The position numbers and the translations under genes are program-made. Below, piece after piece: positions 1-8,361 of a stretch of 64,000 nucleotides of DNA. Below the pieces are notes generated by a model. The model was not told the origin of the DNA and did no database searches. It saw nothing but the letters and a program-made list of their open reading frames with translations. Every line of letters begins with the position of its first letter. Positions within the stretch are counted from its first letter, which is position 1. The stretch lies in assembly GCA_030803735.1 (NCBI GenBank), contig JAURUC010000001.1:2745501-2809500 (forward strand). Direction: 5' to 3'. This DNA is from Actinopolyspora lacussalsi (GTDB lineage: Bacteria > Actinomycetota > Actinomycetes > Mycobacteriales > Pseudonocardiaceae).

Positions 1-637
1 GCTGCGGACCGGTGTACGGCTGCGCCGGGTAACCCGGTTGCGGACCGCTCTGCGGGTTCCAACCACCCGCCTGGGGTTGACCGGGCTGGGGCTGGCCCGC
101 TTGTGGCTGGCCGGGTTGGGGATGTGCGGCACCGTAGGGTCCGGGTTGCTGCCCCGGATACGGCGGCTGCACCTGCTGCGTGGCGACCTGCGTCGCTCCC
201 CTGCCGAACGAGGGTGCGGTGACGATCTCCTGCTCCAGCAGCAGCAACGCGATCACCGCCGCCGCCTGCAGCAGCGACAGCAGCATGAACACGATGCCCC
301 AGCCGGCGATGGAACCGTTCGAACCCGACACCCCGGCGACTATGACGTTCTGCAGCATCGACAGCGCCGTGTAACCGGCCAGCGGGGCCGCGACGAACAG
401 CACGTTCGGCCCCTTGGGTAAGAACCGCATGGCCGCGAGCAGCGCCACCATGACGAACCCCAGACCGGGAAGACCGCCGAGCAGCGAGTTCATCGCGGGT
501 GCGAAGAAACCGAGGATCCAGCCGAGCGCTCCGATACCTGCCGCGGCGAGGGCGAGAATCGACTTCGCGTCCAGCTGGGAGCCACCGGCTCCACCCGGCT
601 GCGCCGGTTGCTGGGGCGGCGGATAGGGCGCGGACAT
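1..637 (-). CDS. DUF5336 membrane protein (C-terminus beyond window)
   Basis: Start ATG at 637 with a GGAG Shine-Dalgarno just upstream; the frame stays open to base 1, so the C-terminus is missing. The N-terminus is Pro/Gln-rich, followed by about four hydrophobic helices (roughly residues 25-150, containing GWILGFFAPAMN and a Leu/Ala-rich last helix), then a cytoplasmic-looking tail of Gly-Gln-Pro repeats. This matches the DUF5336 family (M. tuberculosis Rv0954 type), which sits downstream of sucCD in mycobacteria as it does here (same strand, 221 bp after sucD). Function is unknown. Identification rests on architecture plus synteny. Confidence 0.8.
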   Translation of the reverse strand, partial: MSAPYPPPQQPAQPGGAGGSQLDAKSILALAAAGIGALGWILGFFAPAMNSLLGGLPGLGFVMVALLAAMRFLPKGPNVLFVAAPLAGYTALSMLQNVIVAGVSGSNGSIAGWGIVFMLLSLLQAAAVIALLLLEQEIVTAPSFGRGATQVATQQVQPPYPGQQPGPYGAAHPQPGQPQAGQPQPGQPQAGGWNPQSGPQPGYPAQPYTGPQ

Positions 638-858
638 GGGAACTCCATCCTGACCGGGAATCGTGCGAACCGGCTCCGCTTGCGAATCGCCCGATGCGAA
701 GAAGTGGCGGCGGAGCGCGGGAGTTCGACGTTACCGAATCGCGTCCTGACCGTCACGAGCGCGGCACACCACCGGGGAGCGGCCCGGTGCGGAAAGACTT
801 CCGCCCGGCCCCCTGGAACGGGAACCGGGCGGAAGCGGCCTGCCGTAGCGCGGGTCGA

Positions 859-1743
859 TCAGCCGTTGATGATCGAGCGCATGAGCTTGGCGGTCTCGCT
901 CGGTGTCTTGCCGACCTTGACCCCGGCGGCCTCGAGGGCCTCCTTCTTGGCCTGGGCCGTACCGGAGGAACCGGACACGATCGCACCGGCGTGACCCATC
1001 GTCTTGCCCTCGGGGGCGGTGAAGCCCGCGACGTAGCCGACGACCGGCTTGCTGATGTTGGCCTTGATGTACTCGGCCGCGCGCTCCTCGGCGTCACCAC
1101 CGATCTCGCCGATCATCACCACGGCCTCGGTCTCGGGATCCTCCTCGAACGCGCGCAGCGCGTCGATGTGGGTGGTCCCGATGACGGGGTCGCCGCCGAT
1201 GCCGACGCAGGTGGAGAAACCGATGTCACGCAGCTCGTACATCATCTGGTAGGTCAGCGTGCCGGACTTCGACACCAGACCGATCTTGCCGCCGGCGGTG
1301 ATGTCCGCGGGGATGATTCCCGAGTTGGACTTGCCCGGAGAGATCACGCCCGGGCAGTTCGGCCCGACGATGCGGGTCCGGTTGCCGGTGGCATTGGCGT
1401 GCGCCCAGAAGTAGGCGGAGTCGTGCACCGGGATTCCCTCGGTGATGACCACCGCGAGCCCGATCTCGGCGTCGATCGCCTCGATCACGGCGTCCTTGGC
1501 GAACTTCGGCGGTACGAACACCACCGACACGTCGGCGCCGGTCTCCTTCATCGCCTCTTCGACGCTTCCGAACACCGGCAGCTGGTTGCCCTCGATCTCG
1601 ACGGACTGCCCGGCCTTGCGGGCGTTGACGCCGCCGACGATGTTCGTACCGGAACGCAGCATCCGAGCGGTGTGCTTGGTGCCCTCCGAACCGGTGATGC
1701 CCTGGACGATGACCTTACTGTTCTCGTTGAGGAAAATTGACAC
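859..1743 (-). CDS. sucD: Succinyl-CoA synthetase (ADP/GDP-forming) alpha subunit
   Basis: 294 residues, the usual length for SucD. The enzyme interconverts succinyl-CoA + NDP + Pi and succinate + CoA + NTP in the TCA cycle; the alpha subunit binds CoA in an N-terminal Rossmann domain ([11 protein letters not shown] near residue 12) and carries the phosphohistidine, here in the GHAGAIVSG segment near residue 230. It also shows the family signature GPNCPGVI. The gene lies 13 bp downstream of sucC, so the two are clearly one operon. Start ATG at 1743. Confidence 0.97.
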   Translation of the reverse strand: MSIFLNENSKVIVQGITGSEGTKHTARMLRSGTNIVGGVNARKAGQSVEIEGNQLPVFGSVEEAMKETGADVSVVFVPPKFAKDAVIEAIDAEIGLAVVITEGIPVHDSAYFWAHANATGNRTRIVGPNCPGVISPGKSNSGIIPADITAGGKIGLVSKSGTLTYQMMYELRDIGFSTCVGIGGDPVIGTTHIDALRAFEEDPETEAVVMIGEIGGDAEERAAEYIKANISKPVVGYVAGFTAPEGKTMGHAGAIVSGSSGTAQAKKEALEAAGVKVGKTPSETAKLMRSIING

Positions 1744-1756
1744 AGCGGATCGCCCC

Positions 1757-2923
1757 TTATTTGCCCGCAGCCAGCTCGGCGGCCTTGTCGGCCGCGCCGT
1801 CCATGGTGTCGACCAACGTGACCAGCGGGTGGTCTGCCTCGGCGAGAATTCGCCTGCCCTCCTCGACGTTGTTGCCGTCGAGGCGGACCACCAACGGTTT
1901 GGCGGCCTCGTCGCCGAGCATCTTCAGCGCCTGGACGATTCCGTTGGCGACCGCGTCACAGGCGGTGATACCGCCGAAGACGTTGACGAAGACGGACTTC
2001 ACGTCCGGGTCGCCCAGGATGACGTCCAGCCCGGCCGCCATGACCTCGGCGGAGGCTCCACCGCCGATGTCGAGGAAGTTGGCGGGCTTGACGTTGTCGT
2101 GATCGGCGCCCGCGTAGGCAACCACGTCCAAGGTGGACATCACGAGACCGGCACCGTTACCGATGATGCCGACCTGCCCGTCGAGCTTGACGTAGTTGAG
2201 GTCCTTGGCCTTGGCCTTGGCCTCCAGCGGGTCCTCGGCGCCCTCGTCGACGTACTCCGCCTGCTTGGACTGCCGGAACGAGGCGTTGTCGTCGACCGCG
2301 ACCTTGCCGTCGAGCGCGATGACCTTACCCTGCGGATCCTTGACCAGCGGGTTGATCTCGAACAGCGTGGCGTCCTCGGCGACGAACGCCTCCCAGAGCT
2401 GGACCACGATGTCGCTGACCTGGTCGGCGATCTCGGCCGGGAACTTCGCGGCTTCGACGATCTCCCGCGCCTTGGCCTGGTCCACACCCTCGATCGGGTC
2501 GATGGGGATCCTGGCCAGTGCCTCGGGCTTGGTAGCCGCTACTTCCTCGATCTCCATACCGCCTTCGACCGAAGCCATCGCCAGGAAGTTGCGATTGGCA
2601 CGGTCCAGCAGGAACGAGAGGTAGTACTCGTCGGCTATGTCGGAGGCCTCGGTGACCAGCACTCGGCGGGTGGTGTGGCCCTTGATGTCGAGCCCGAGAA
2701 TCGCTTCCGCCTTGGTTCGGGCCTCGTCGGGGTTCTCGGCCAGCTTGACACCGCCGGCCTTACCCCGCCCCCCGGCCTTGACCTGCGCCTTGACGACGAC
2801 AGGTCCGCCGAGTTCTTCCGCCACTGCCTTGGCCCCGTTGGGATCGGTGGCCACGGAACCGGGCAGTGTCGGTATTCCGTGGGAGGCGAAGATCTCCTTC
2901 GCCTGGTACTCGTACAGGTCCAC
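1757..2923 (-). CDS. sucC: Succinyl-CoA synthetase beta subunit
   Basis: 388 residues, the usual length. I chose the GTG start at 2923 because the protein then begins with the family-typical (M)[11 protein letters not shown], with GGAG 7 nt upstream; an in-frame upstream ATG at 3013 would add 30 uncharacteristic residues. The ATP-grasp domain is N-terminal ([16 protein letters not shown] near residue 45), followed by the CoA-ligase domain with [14 protein letters not shown] (here [10 protein letters not shown]) and GNNVEEG motifs. It forms the heterodimer with the adjacent sucD product in the TCA cycle. An intergenic stretch of 164 bp separates it from the upstream membrane-protein gene, so it probably has its own promoter. 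Confidence 0.97.
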   Translation of the reverse strand: MDLYEYQAKEIFASHGIPTLPGSVATDPNGAKAVAEELGGPVVVKAQVKAGGRGKAGGVKLAENPDEARTKAEAILGLDIKGHTTRRVLVTEASDIADEYYLSFLLDRANRNFLAMASVEGGMEIEEVAATKPEALARIPIDPIEGVDQAKAREIVEAAKFPAEIADQVSDIVVQLWEAFVAEDATLFEINPLVKDPQGKVIALDGKVAVDDNASFRQSKQAEYVDEGAEDPLEAKAKAKDLNYVKLDGQVGIIGNGAGLVMSTLDVVAYAGADHDNVKPANFLDIGGGASAEVMAAGLDVILGDPDVKSVFVNVFGGITACDAVANGIVQALKMLGDEAAKPLVVRLDGNNVEEGRRILAEADHPLVTLVDTMDGAADKAAELAAGK

Positions 2924-3087
2924 GCGACTCTCCTGCGACGTCGGTGTCGGACTCCGGTAACCATATCGACCTGCGAGAACGATCGGGGCGGCGCACCCGG
3001 TGAACTCGCTCACGCGGAACGGTCCCGAAACCGGCGATTTCCGCCGTGTTCACCCCCGACACCGTCGTCGGAGCGGTCAAACTCACA

Positions 3088-4863
3088 TCATCCGGTGGGG
3101 CGGGCGGCCAGCACCGCCGTGGCGGCAGCGGCCACCACGGCCCCCAGCGCGCTCCAGAAGCCGAAACCGAGCGAGAAGCCCTCGGTCATGGCGGGTGCCG
3201 CGAGCGGCGCCAGCAACGCGCGGAAGGACAGCACCACCGCGCATCCCGCCAGCAGTGCCGCGGCCCGCTTCCCTCGGGAGACCGGCACCAGCACGAGGGC
3301 GACCAGCACCACGAGCAGCGCGGTGAGCAATCCCCACGAAGCGATGCCGAATCCGTTGAACAACCCCGGTGAGACGTGGTCGGGCGTGCGGAACACCGGG
3401 AAGCCGAAGGCCGCCACCACCAGCAGACCGGTGAGCGCTGCGGGCGGCAGCAGCGAACGGCTGGGGGTGATCTCGCTGAGATCCACCTCGTCGCGCTCGA
3501 TGGCGCCCGCGACGGCGGCGGACACCGCCGCGCAACAGGTGAGCACCACGGCGACGACGGTGCACCACACGCCGTAGGGCACGAGTTCCAGCCGGGTGCC
3601 ACCGGCGAACCGCAGCACGGTGTCCAGGTCCGCGGCAGCGGTCAACGGGAGGATCGCCCAGGCGGTACCGAGCACGGGGCGCGGGGAGACCAGGCCGGGG
3701 CGCAGCAGCGGCAGGCTGAGCGATAACTGCACGATCCCGGCCAGCAGCAACGGCAGCAGGTTGTAGTTGTCCCCGAAGCCGATCACGTGTTCCGGGGCAC
3801 GTAACTGCGGCACCAGCGCCGCGACGACCGCGAACGCCCCACCGAGCGCGCCCAGGACTCCGGTCAGCACGGCGAGGCGGGTGTGGGCGGGTAACGAGAT
3901 CTCGGAGGGGTTCGCCTCCGATCGTGCGACGGTTCGCCCCACCGGAACCGACAACGCGCCGAGTCCGACCAGTGCCACCAGGCCGAAGCCGAGCCCCCAC
4001 CCGATCAGCAGCTCGGGGCCCGACAGCACTGCCAACAGCACCGGAACCGTGGTTCCCGCCAGGTTCACCGCCAGGCCGACGAGGCCGCCCCGGCCGACCT
4101 CGGGTTCCGCCGAGCTCACCGCGAGTCCGGCGGCGACGGGGATCACGACGGCGAGCAGCAGATCACCCGCGAACACCAGTGGTGGAGCGCTCAACAGCCC
4201 GTGGGAGACCACGAACGGATCGAGCGAACGGAACGCGGCCGGCAGTGCCCCCGCCGCTCCGAGCGCGGCGAAGCACAGCACGAGCACGAACAGCGGCTGT
4301 CTGCCACCACTCGCGCCACTCGCGGCGCGAGTGGTCTCACCGGTGGATGTGCGAAGGGCCAGTATCCCGGCGAGGAACACCACGGCGTAGCCGGAGAGCA
4401 GCAGCCAGGTTCCGGGGGCCGGATCCAGCGGTCGCAGGCTCTCCCGTAGCAGCAGTTCGGGCCGGGACAGCAGCCCCGGTTCGACGAGAAGCTGCGCCGA
4501 TCCGATTCCCCTGGCGACGGCCACGGCGGCCGTGACGAGCAGCACCGCACGCGCGGCGCCCGGCCTACGCGCGCGCAGGAAGCCGAACGCGGTAAGAGCG
4601 GGCAGGACGCCGAGCACGAGCAGCGGGGCAACGGAGGGATAGGCGGGTGGCGCGGCGGGGTTCACGACACCGAACAGCGGTGCCGTGCCGGAGGCGATCG
4701 CGCCGAGAAGAACGAGCAGACAGGCGAACCGCAGCCCGGGAAGGGGGTTCGCGCCGAGGGCGAAATCGTCCGATGTGGCCGCCGGGGACGGCCGGTCCGC
4801 ACGTTCGGGATCGGGGGTGGCGCCGGACTCGACTCCGGTTTCACTGCCGGGACGGGCGTTCAC
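3088..4863 (-). CDS. Polytopic membrane protein with four internal repeats, function unknown
   Basis: 591 residues: a hydrophilic acidic N-terminus of about 40 residues, then almost continuous hydrophobic helices (about 14-16). The hydrophobic part appears to consist of four units of about 140-146 residues starting near residues 44, 190, 329 and 474. Each begins with a Leu/Ala-rich helix, then a short loop with Arg/Pro and an aromatic or Val-His (FRSLDPF, LRAPEHV, FRTPDHV), then a second helix, with one or two more helices filling the unit. I do not recognise a transporter signature. It lies 164 bp upstream of sucC on the same strand and is divergent from the M23 peptidase gene. It is not obviously PerM/DUF6350, the membrane protein that accompanies DUF5336 in mycobacteria. 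Confidence 0.8.
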   Translation of the reverse strand: MNARPGSETGVESGATPDPERADRPSPAATSDDFALGANPLPGLRFACLLVLLGAIASGTAPLFGVVNPAAPPAYPSVAPLLVLGVLPALTAFGFLRARRPGAARAVLLVTAAVAVARGIGSAQLLVEPGLLSRPELLLRESLRPLDPAPGTWLLLSGYAVVFLAGILALRTSTGETTRAASGASGGRQPLFVLVLCFAALGAAGALPAAFRSLDPFVVSHGLLSAPPLVFAGDLLLAVVIPVAAGLAVSSAEPEVGRGGLVGLAVNLAGTTVPVLLAVLSGPELLIGWGLGFGLVALVGLGALSVPVGRTVARSEANPSEISLPAHTRLAVLTGVLGALGGAFAVVAALVPQLRAPEHVIGFGDNYNLLPLLLAGIVQLSLSLPLLRPGLVSPRPVLGTAWAILPLTAAADLDTVLRFAGGTRLELVPYGVWCTVVAVVLTCCAAVSAAVAGAIERDEVDLSEITPSRSLLPPAALTGLLVVAAFGFPVFRTPDHVSPGLFNGFGIASWGLLTALLVVLVALVLVPVSRGKRAAALLAGCAVVLSFRALLAPLAAPAMTEGFSLGFGFWSALGAVVAAAATAVLAARPTG

Positions 4864-5432
4864 GTCGCGACGCTAGCAACTCGCCGCCGTGGGGCCGGGG
4901 CATACCCCGAATAACGCTGCGGACACGGACAAATCGAAGAGGCTAGCTCAAGAACACGACAACTCACCTGAACAAGCGACGTAACGAGGTTGAACAACCA
5001 CTGAAAGTGTCATTTTCGCGAAGCCGTCACCCGTAAGACCTGGTTTCAAGAGCCCAACACGGACATGATTCGATGTGACTTATGACACCGAAGGCTTCGG
5101 AAAGGCAACCCCCGAAGGTCCACTGTGTCCAGAAGCGAGCCACGTGGCGGACACCGAGGCGGGCGTCGAAACCGCAGGCAACGGCGACACGCACGCCAAG
5201 GAGCGAGCCCGGCGTCCCGGAATTTCCGCGGCGACCCGCTCCACGGCATCGGAAAACGGGACGGAATCGATATCAAGATCGGGATTTGCCCCTAGGGGCA
5301 TTCCTTGGTTAATGTCCCGACGTCCGTTGTCACAGTCAGATCACGAACAGGGACACTTCCCGGTTAACCCCGACCGGTCCGGGTCCCCCGCCCGGCCCAG
5401 TGATCCGGCTCCCCGAGACGGAAGGTCAAGCA
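4864..5432. other. Divergent intergenic region, 569 bp
   Basis: Holds the start regions of the membrane-protein gene (minus) and the M23 peptidase gene (plus). I looked for the cyclic-di-AMP (ydaO-type) riboswitch common before actinobacterial cell-wall hydrolases and did not find its conserved core. The palindrome GCCCCTAGGGGC occurs at 5288-5299 inside a possible promoter. No convincing ORF. Confidence 0.5.
5286..5314 (+). promoter_or_regulatory. Possible promoter of the M23 peptidase gene
   Basis: TTGCCC (5286-5291), 17-bp spacer, TTAATG (5309-5314), about 118 nt before the chosen start. The spacer contains the palindromic CTAGGGGC half. Assignment is by consensus only. Confidence 0.3.
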
Positions 5433-6299
5433 TTGACTCGACACCGCTCCCCCGGCGGTCAGCACAACACCCCGGTTCAACAGCACGCCTCGGACGAAGA
5501 GTCCACATCGGATAAACCGCGCCGACAACGCGCCCCGACTCCACCGTCGGTACTGCGGGGCCGGATCGTGGTCGCCGCCGTCGCGGCGGGCGCCTTCGCC
5601 GCCGCGGGCCAGGCCATGGCAGCCGACCAGGACCAGTCCGACACCCCGCAGGAGGACCAGACCCCGCTGGCCTCCGGGCAGAACGCGGCGGCGTCGTTGG
5701 GCTCGGTCACGGACGGCTCCAAGACCGGAACGACCGAAGTCGGTGGAACGAACAAGGGCTCCGACGGTGCCAGCGTCGGCGGTGCCGTACCGGCGCCCGA
5801 GATCCTGCCGGTGGCACGGACCACCGACACAAGTGACGAGGTACGCAAGCTCGCCAAGAGCCAGCGGGTGGAGCAGGCACGCGAGGAGGCGCTGCGCGAG
5901 GCTCGCCAACCCGATTACGTCGCACCCGCGCTCGGCAGGTTCAGCTCCGGTTTCGGTGGCCGCTGGGGCACCACCCACTACGGGATCGACATCGCCAACG
6001 ACAAGGGCACAAAGATCGTCTCCGTCGCGGAGGGAACCGTGATCGAGGCGGGTCCCGCCAGCGGTTTCGGCCTGTGGGTGCGCGTGCAGCACAACGACGG
6101 CACGATCAGCGTGTACGGCCACATCAACAGCATCACCGCGAACGTGGGCGAGCACGTCGAGGCCGGTGAACAGATCGCCACGATGGGCAACCGCGGCTTC
6201 TCCACCGGAGACCATCTGCACTTCGAGATCTGGAACGCCAGCGGAACGAAGATCAATCCGTTGCCCTGGCTCAACGAGCGTGGTGTCTACATCAGCTGA
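5433..6299 (+). CDS. M23 family metallopeptidase (LytM-type), secreted or membrane-anchored
   Basis: 288 residues from a TTG start at 5433, preferred over the in-frame GTG at 5400 because GGAAGG lies 7 nt upstream. A basic N-terminus (residues ~1-40) precedes one hydrophobic segment (IVVAAVAAGAFAAAGQAMA), a signal peptide or anchor; then an acidic/Ser-rich linker, a short charged helix (~140-165), and the M23 domain. The zinc ligands are visible: HYGIDIAND (H and D of HxxxD) and HLHFEIW (HxH), with GFGLWVRVQH between. The family cleaves peptidoglycan cross-bridges. Synteny with M. tuberculosis Rv0950c, likewise divergent from sucC and beside uvrD1/pcrA, supports orthology. Confidence 0.93.
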   Translation: MTRHRSPGGQHNTPVQQHASDEESTSDKPRRQRAPTPPSVLRGRIVVAAVAAGAFAAAGQAMAADQDQSDTPQEDQTPLASGQNAAASLGSVTDGSKTGTTEVGGTNKGSDGASVGGAVPAPEILPVARTTDTSDEVRKLAKSQRVEQAREEALREARQPDYVAPALGRFSSGFGGRWGTTHYGIDIANDKGTKIVSVAEGTVIEAGPASGFGLWVRVQHNDGTISVYGHINSITANVGEHVEAGEQIATMGNRGFSTGDHLHFEIWNASGTKINPLPWLNERGVYIS

Positions 6300-6306
6300 C
6301 CAAAAC

Positions 6307-6327
6307 TTCCGTCCGTTGTGGACGGAA
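6307..6327 (+). terminator. Hairpin after M23 gene
   Basis: TTCCGTCC / GGACGGAA, an 8-bp perfect stem with a 5-nt loop, 8 nt after the stop codon. Confidence 0.65.
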
Positions 6328-6338
6328 CACGACGATCC

Positions 6339-6370
6339 GTTCGCGAGGGGCGACGCCGCTCCTCGCGAAC
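6339..6370. terminator. Second hairpin between convergent genes
   Basis: GTTCGCGAGG / CCTCGCGAAC, a 10-bp perfect inverted repeat with a 12-nt loop, between the M23 gene (plus) and the gbsR-like gene (minus). Can serve both strands. Confidence 0.55.
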
Positions 6371-6399
6371 ACGCGTGGCCTTCTCGCCGGTACCGGCGT

Positions 6400-6417
6400 C
6401 GATTTCTCGCGAAATCG
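6400..6417. repeat. Near-palindromic intergenic repeat, copy P1
   Basis: CGATTTC-TCGC-GAAATCG, followed by CC; one of eight copies in this window (others at 23258, 55846, 58646, 58696, 63299, 63352, 63446). It lies between convergent gene ends. Confidence 0.85.
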
Positions 6418-6453
6418 CCGCGCGGCTCGTCGGGGCGGGACTATGACGAAACG

Positions 6454-6975
6454 TTACTCGGCGTTGTCACCGTACTTCTGCTGTCGCCACTTCGTCATGA
6501 TTCGGGGTAGCTCGGCACGCAGGAACTCGAAGAACCTGCGGGTCTCGTCGAGACGCTCGCCCGCCCTGGTGTCCGGCCCGAGCGTGTCGGTGCCCGCCCG
6601 GAGCGTGTCCTCCCACTGCAGGAACTGGTCGTCGCGCTGCGCGAACGCCTCATACCACATGTCGTCGCGCACCTGGTAGTGATCGTGGCGCTTGCCGGGC
6701 TCACGCTCGCGCGACAGCAGCCCCACGCGGATCAGGTAACGCACCGCGCCGGAAACGGCGGCGGCGCTCACCCGCAACGAGCTTGCCAGTTCGGCCGCGG
6801 TGCACGAGCCGTCGTCATCGACGAGCATCCGCGCGAACACACGGGCGGGCATGCGGGGAAACCCCGCCTCGGTCAGGTTGAGCGCGAACCGCTCGACGAA
6901 CCGAGCCACCTCCTGCTCGTCACGGCCTGTCGCGTCCACCGGTTCCGGCGCGGGATCGGGTGCTGTCTCGGACAT
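6454..6975 (-). CDS. GbsR/MarR-family winged-helix transcriptional regulator
   Basis: 173 residues; start ATG 6975 preceded by GGGAGG. Residues ~20-110 form a winged helix (RMPARVFARMLVDD, then TAAELASSLRVSAAAVSG as recognition helix, then a YLIRVGLLSREREPGKR wing), followed by a long C-terminal helical dimerisation region rich in Trp/Gln/Arg. This is the GbsR/MarR-like group that often regulates an adjacent drug-type ABC exporter. It is divergent from the ABC ATPase/permease pair at 7435-9953, with palindromic sites between, so it is probably their repressor (inference). Confidence 0.85.
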   Translation of the reverse strand: MSETAPDPAPEPVDATGRDEQEVARFVERFALNLTEAGFPRMPARVFARMLVDDDGSCTAAELASSLRVSAAAVSGAVRYLIRVGLLSREREPGKRHDHYQVRDDMWYEAFAQRDDQFLQWEDTLRAGTDTLGPDTRAGERLDETRRFFEFLRAELPRIMTKWRQQKYGDNAE

Positions 6976-7002
6976 CCGGGACCTCCCGCACTCGTACCAC
7001 GC

Positions 7003-7020
7003 ATCAGTCGCGCGACTGAT
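7003..7020. promoter_or_regulatory. Perfect 18-bp palindrome, candidate GbsR operator
   Basis: ATCAGTCGCGCGACTGAT is fully self-complementary and lies 28 bp upstream of the regulator start. A second inverted repeat, TTTCAC-N6-GTGAAA (7037-7054), follows. Probably autoregulatory; the binding protein is inferred from position only. Confidence 0.5.
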
Positions 7021-7090
7021 TCATACATTTGCTAAATTTCACAGCTCCGTGAAAACAGTCTATCGCAACGACTCCGAACCCCGGGAATCC

Positions 7091-7158
7091 CGGCCGCCTC
7101 GCGAACCCGGCCGCCTCGCGAACCCGGCCGCCTCGCTGGCGCGGCCGCCTCGCTGGCG
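7091..7158. repeat. Four 17-nt tandem repeats, AABB pattern
   Basis: Two copies of CGGCCGCCTCGCGAACC (7091-7107, 7108-7124), then two of CGGCCGCCTCGCTGGCG (7125-7141, 7142-7158). Non-coding, between the divergent regulator and ABC genes. Confidence 0.9.
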
Positions 7159-7241
7159 CGGCCGGGCATCCACTCCGCGATTCGGCTCCGCACCGGCGGG
7201 CAGGACGCGAAATCGGACGGAGCCGGCAGCACGATTCATTC

Positions 7242-7259
7242 TGTTCACAGATTTATGAA
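7242..7259. promoter_or_regulatory. Inverted repeat before the ABC operon
   Basis: GTTCA-N8-TGAAC (7242-7259), in a locally AT-rich stretch about 180 bp before the ABC ATPase start. It resembles the half-sites seen near 7037-7054 (TTCAC/GTGAA) and may be a second regulator site. Confidence 0.35.
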
Positions 7260-7434
7260 CGTTGTGTACTGTGTAAAACGTGGTACGCACGATCGCCAGC
7301 ACCGGATCCGACAGGGCGGACCGCCGCGTGAAGCGGCTGTACTCCTCCCGCGCGGGGGAACGCACGGCGGACTCCGATCCGCCACGGCTGTGAAAGGCAG
7401 CCGAACCGCCCGAATCCGTTCCGAAGGAGTCACG

Positions 7435-8361
7435 TTGAACTCCGACCCCACGGCCGTGACGATCTCCGGCCTGACCAAGAACTTCGGTCCGACCCGTGCG
7501 CTGGACGGGCTGGACCTGAGCGTGCGAACCGGCGAGGTGCACGGCTTCCTCGGCCCGAACGGCGCGGGGAAGACCACCACGATCCGGATCCTGCTCGGGC
7601 TGCTGCGCGCCGACTCCGGCGAGACGAGACTGCTCGACGGCGACCCGTGGCACGACGCCACCGAGCTGCACCGCCGCATCGCCTACGTTCCGGGCGACGT
7701 GACGCTGTGGCCGAACCTCTCCGGCGGCGAGGTCATCGACCTGCTCGGCCGGTTGCGCGGCGGCATCGACCAGCGCCGCAAGGAGGACCTGCTGCGCCGG
7801 TTCGACCTCGATCCGCGCAAGAAGGCACGTACCTACTCCAAGGGGAACCGGCAGAAGGTCGGTCTGGTGGCCGCGCTCGCCTCCGAACCAGAGCTGCTCG
7901 TGCTGGACGAACCGACCTCGGGGCTGGACCCGCTGATGGAGGAGACCTTCCGGGAGTGCGTTCGGCAGCAGCAGCGCGAGGGACGGACCGTGCTGCTGTC
8001 CAGCCACATCCTCTCCGAGGTCGAGGCGCTTTGCGACCGGGTGACCATCGTCCGCTCCGGGCGCACCGTGGAGTCCGGCACCCTGGCCGAACTGCGGCAC
8101 CTGACCCGCACCTCGGTCACCGCGGAACTCTCGGCGGCCCCGGAGGGACTCGCCGAGCTGTCCGGCGTGCACGACCTGGAGATCACCGGCACCCACGTGC
8201 GCTGTGAGGTGGACACCCCGCACCTGGACGGGGTGCTGCGCGAACTCACCGCGGTCGGGGTCCGAAGTCTGACGAGTCAGCCCCCCACCCTGGAAGAGCT
8301 GTTCCTGCGGCACTACGAGCAGCGGTCGGAGACCTCCACCCCCGAAGGAGCGAACCGATGA
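7435..8361 (+). CDS. ABC transporter ATP-binding protein (drug/antibiotic exporter type)
   Basis: 308 residues from a TTG start at 7435 with GAAGGAG 7 nt upstream; the frame is open upstream but has no better start. Walker [12 protein letters not shown]-loop region, signature SKGNRQKV (a variant of LSGGQ common in this exporter group), Walker [14 protein letters not shown] and switch His in [17 protein letters not shown]-terminal regulatory tail of ~80 residues follows. It overlaps the permease gene by 4 bp (ATGA), so the two subunits are translationally coupled. The pair is likely to export a hydrophobic compound; the substrate cannot be read from the sequence. Confidence 0.93.
   Translation: MNSDPTAVTISGLTKNFGPTRALDGLDLSVRTGEVHGFLGPNGAGKTTTIRILLGLLRADSGETRLLDGDPWHDATELHRRIAYVPGDVTLWPNLSGGEVIDLLGRLRGGIDQRRKEDLLRRFDLDPRKKARTYSKGNRQKVGLVAALASEPELLVLDEPTSGLDPLMEETFRECVRQQQREGRTVLLSSHILSEVEALCDRVTIVRSGRTVESGTLAELRHLTRTSVTAELSAAPEGLAELSGVHDLEITGTHVRCEVDTPHLDGVLRELTAVGVRSLTSQPPTLEELFLRHYEQRSETSTPEGANR

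Noticed and set aside
3088..4863. PerM/DUF6350 identity for the 591-residue membrane protein
   Set aside because: The position (upstream of sucC rather than after DUF5336), length and fourfold repeat differ from PerM.
5050..5432. Cyclic-di-AMP riboswitch upstream of the M23 peptidase
   Set aside because: Commonly expected before actinobacterial wall hydrolases, but the conserved core sequence is not present in this leader.
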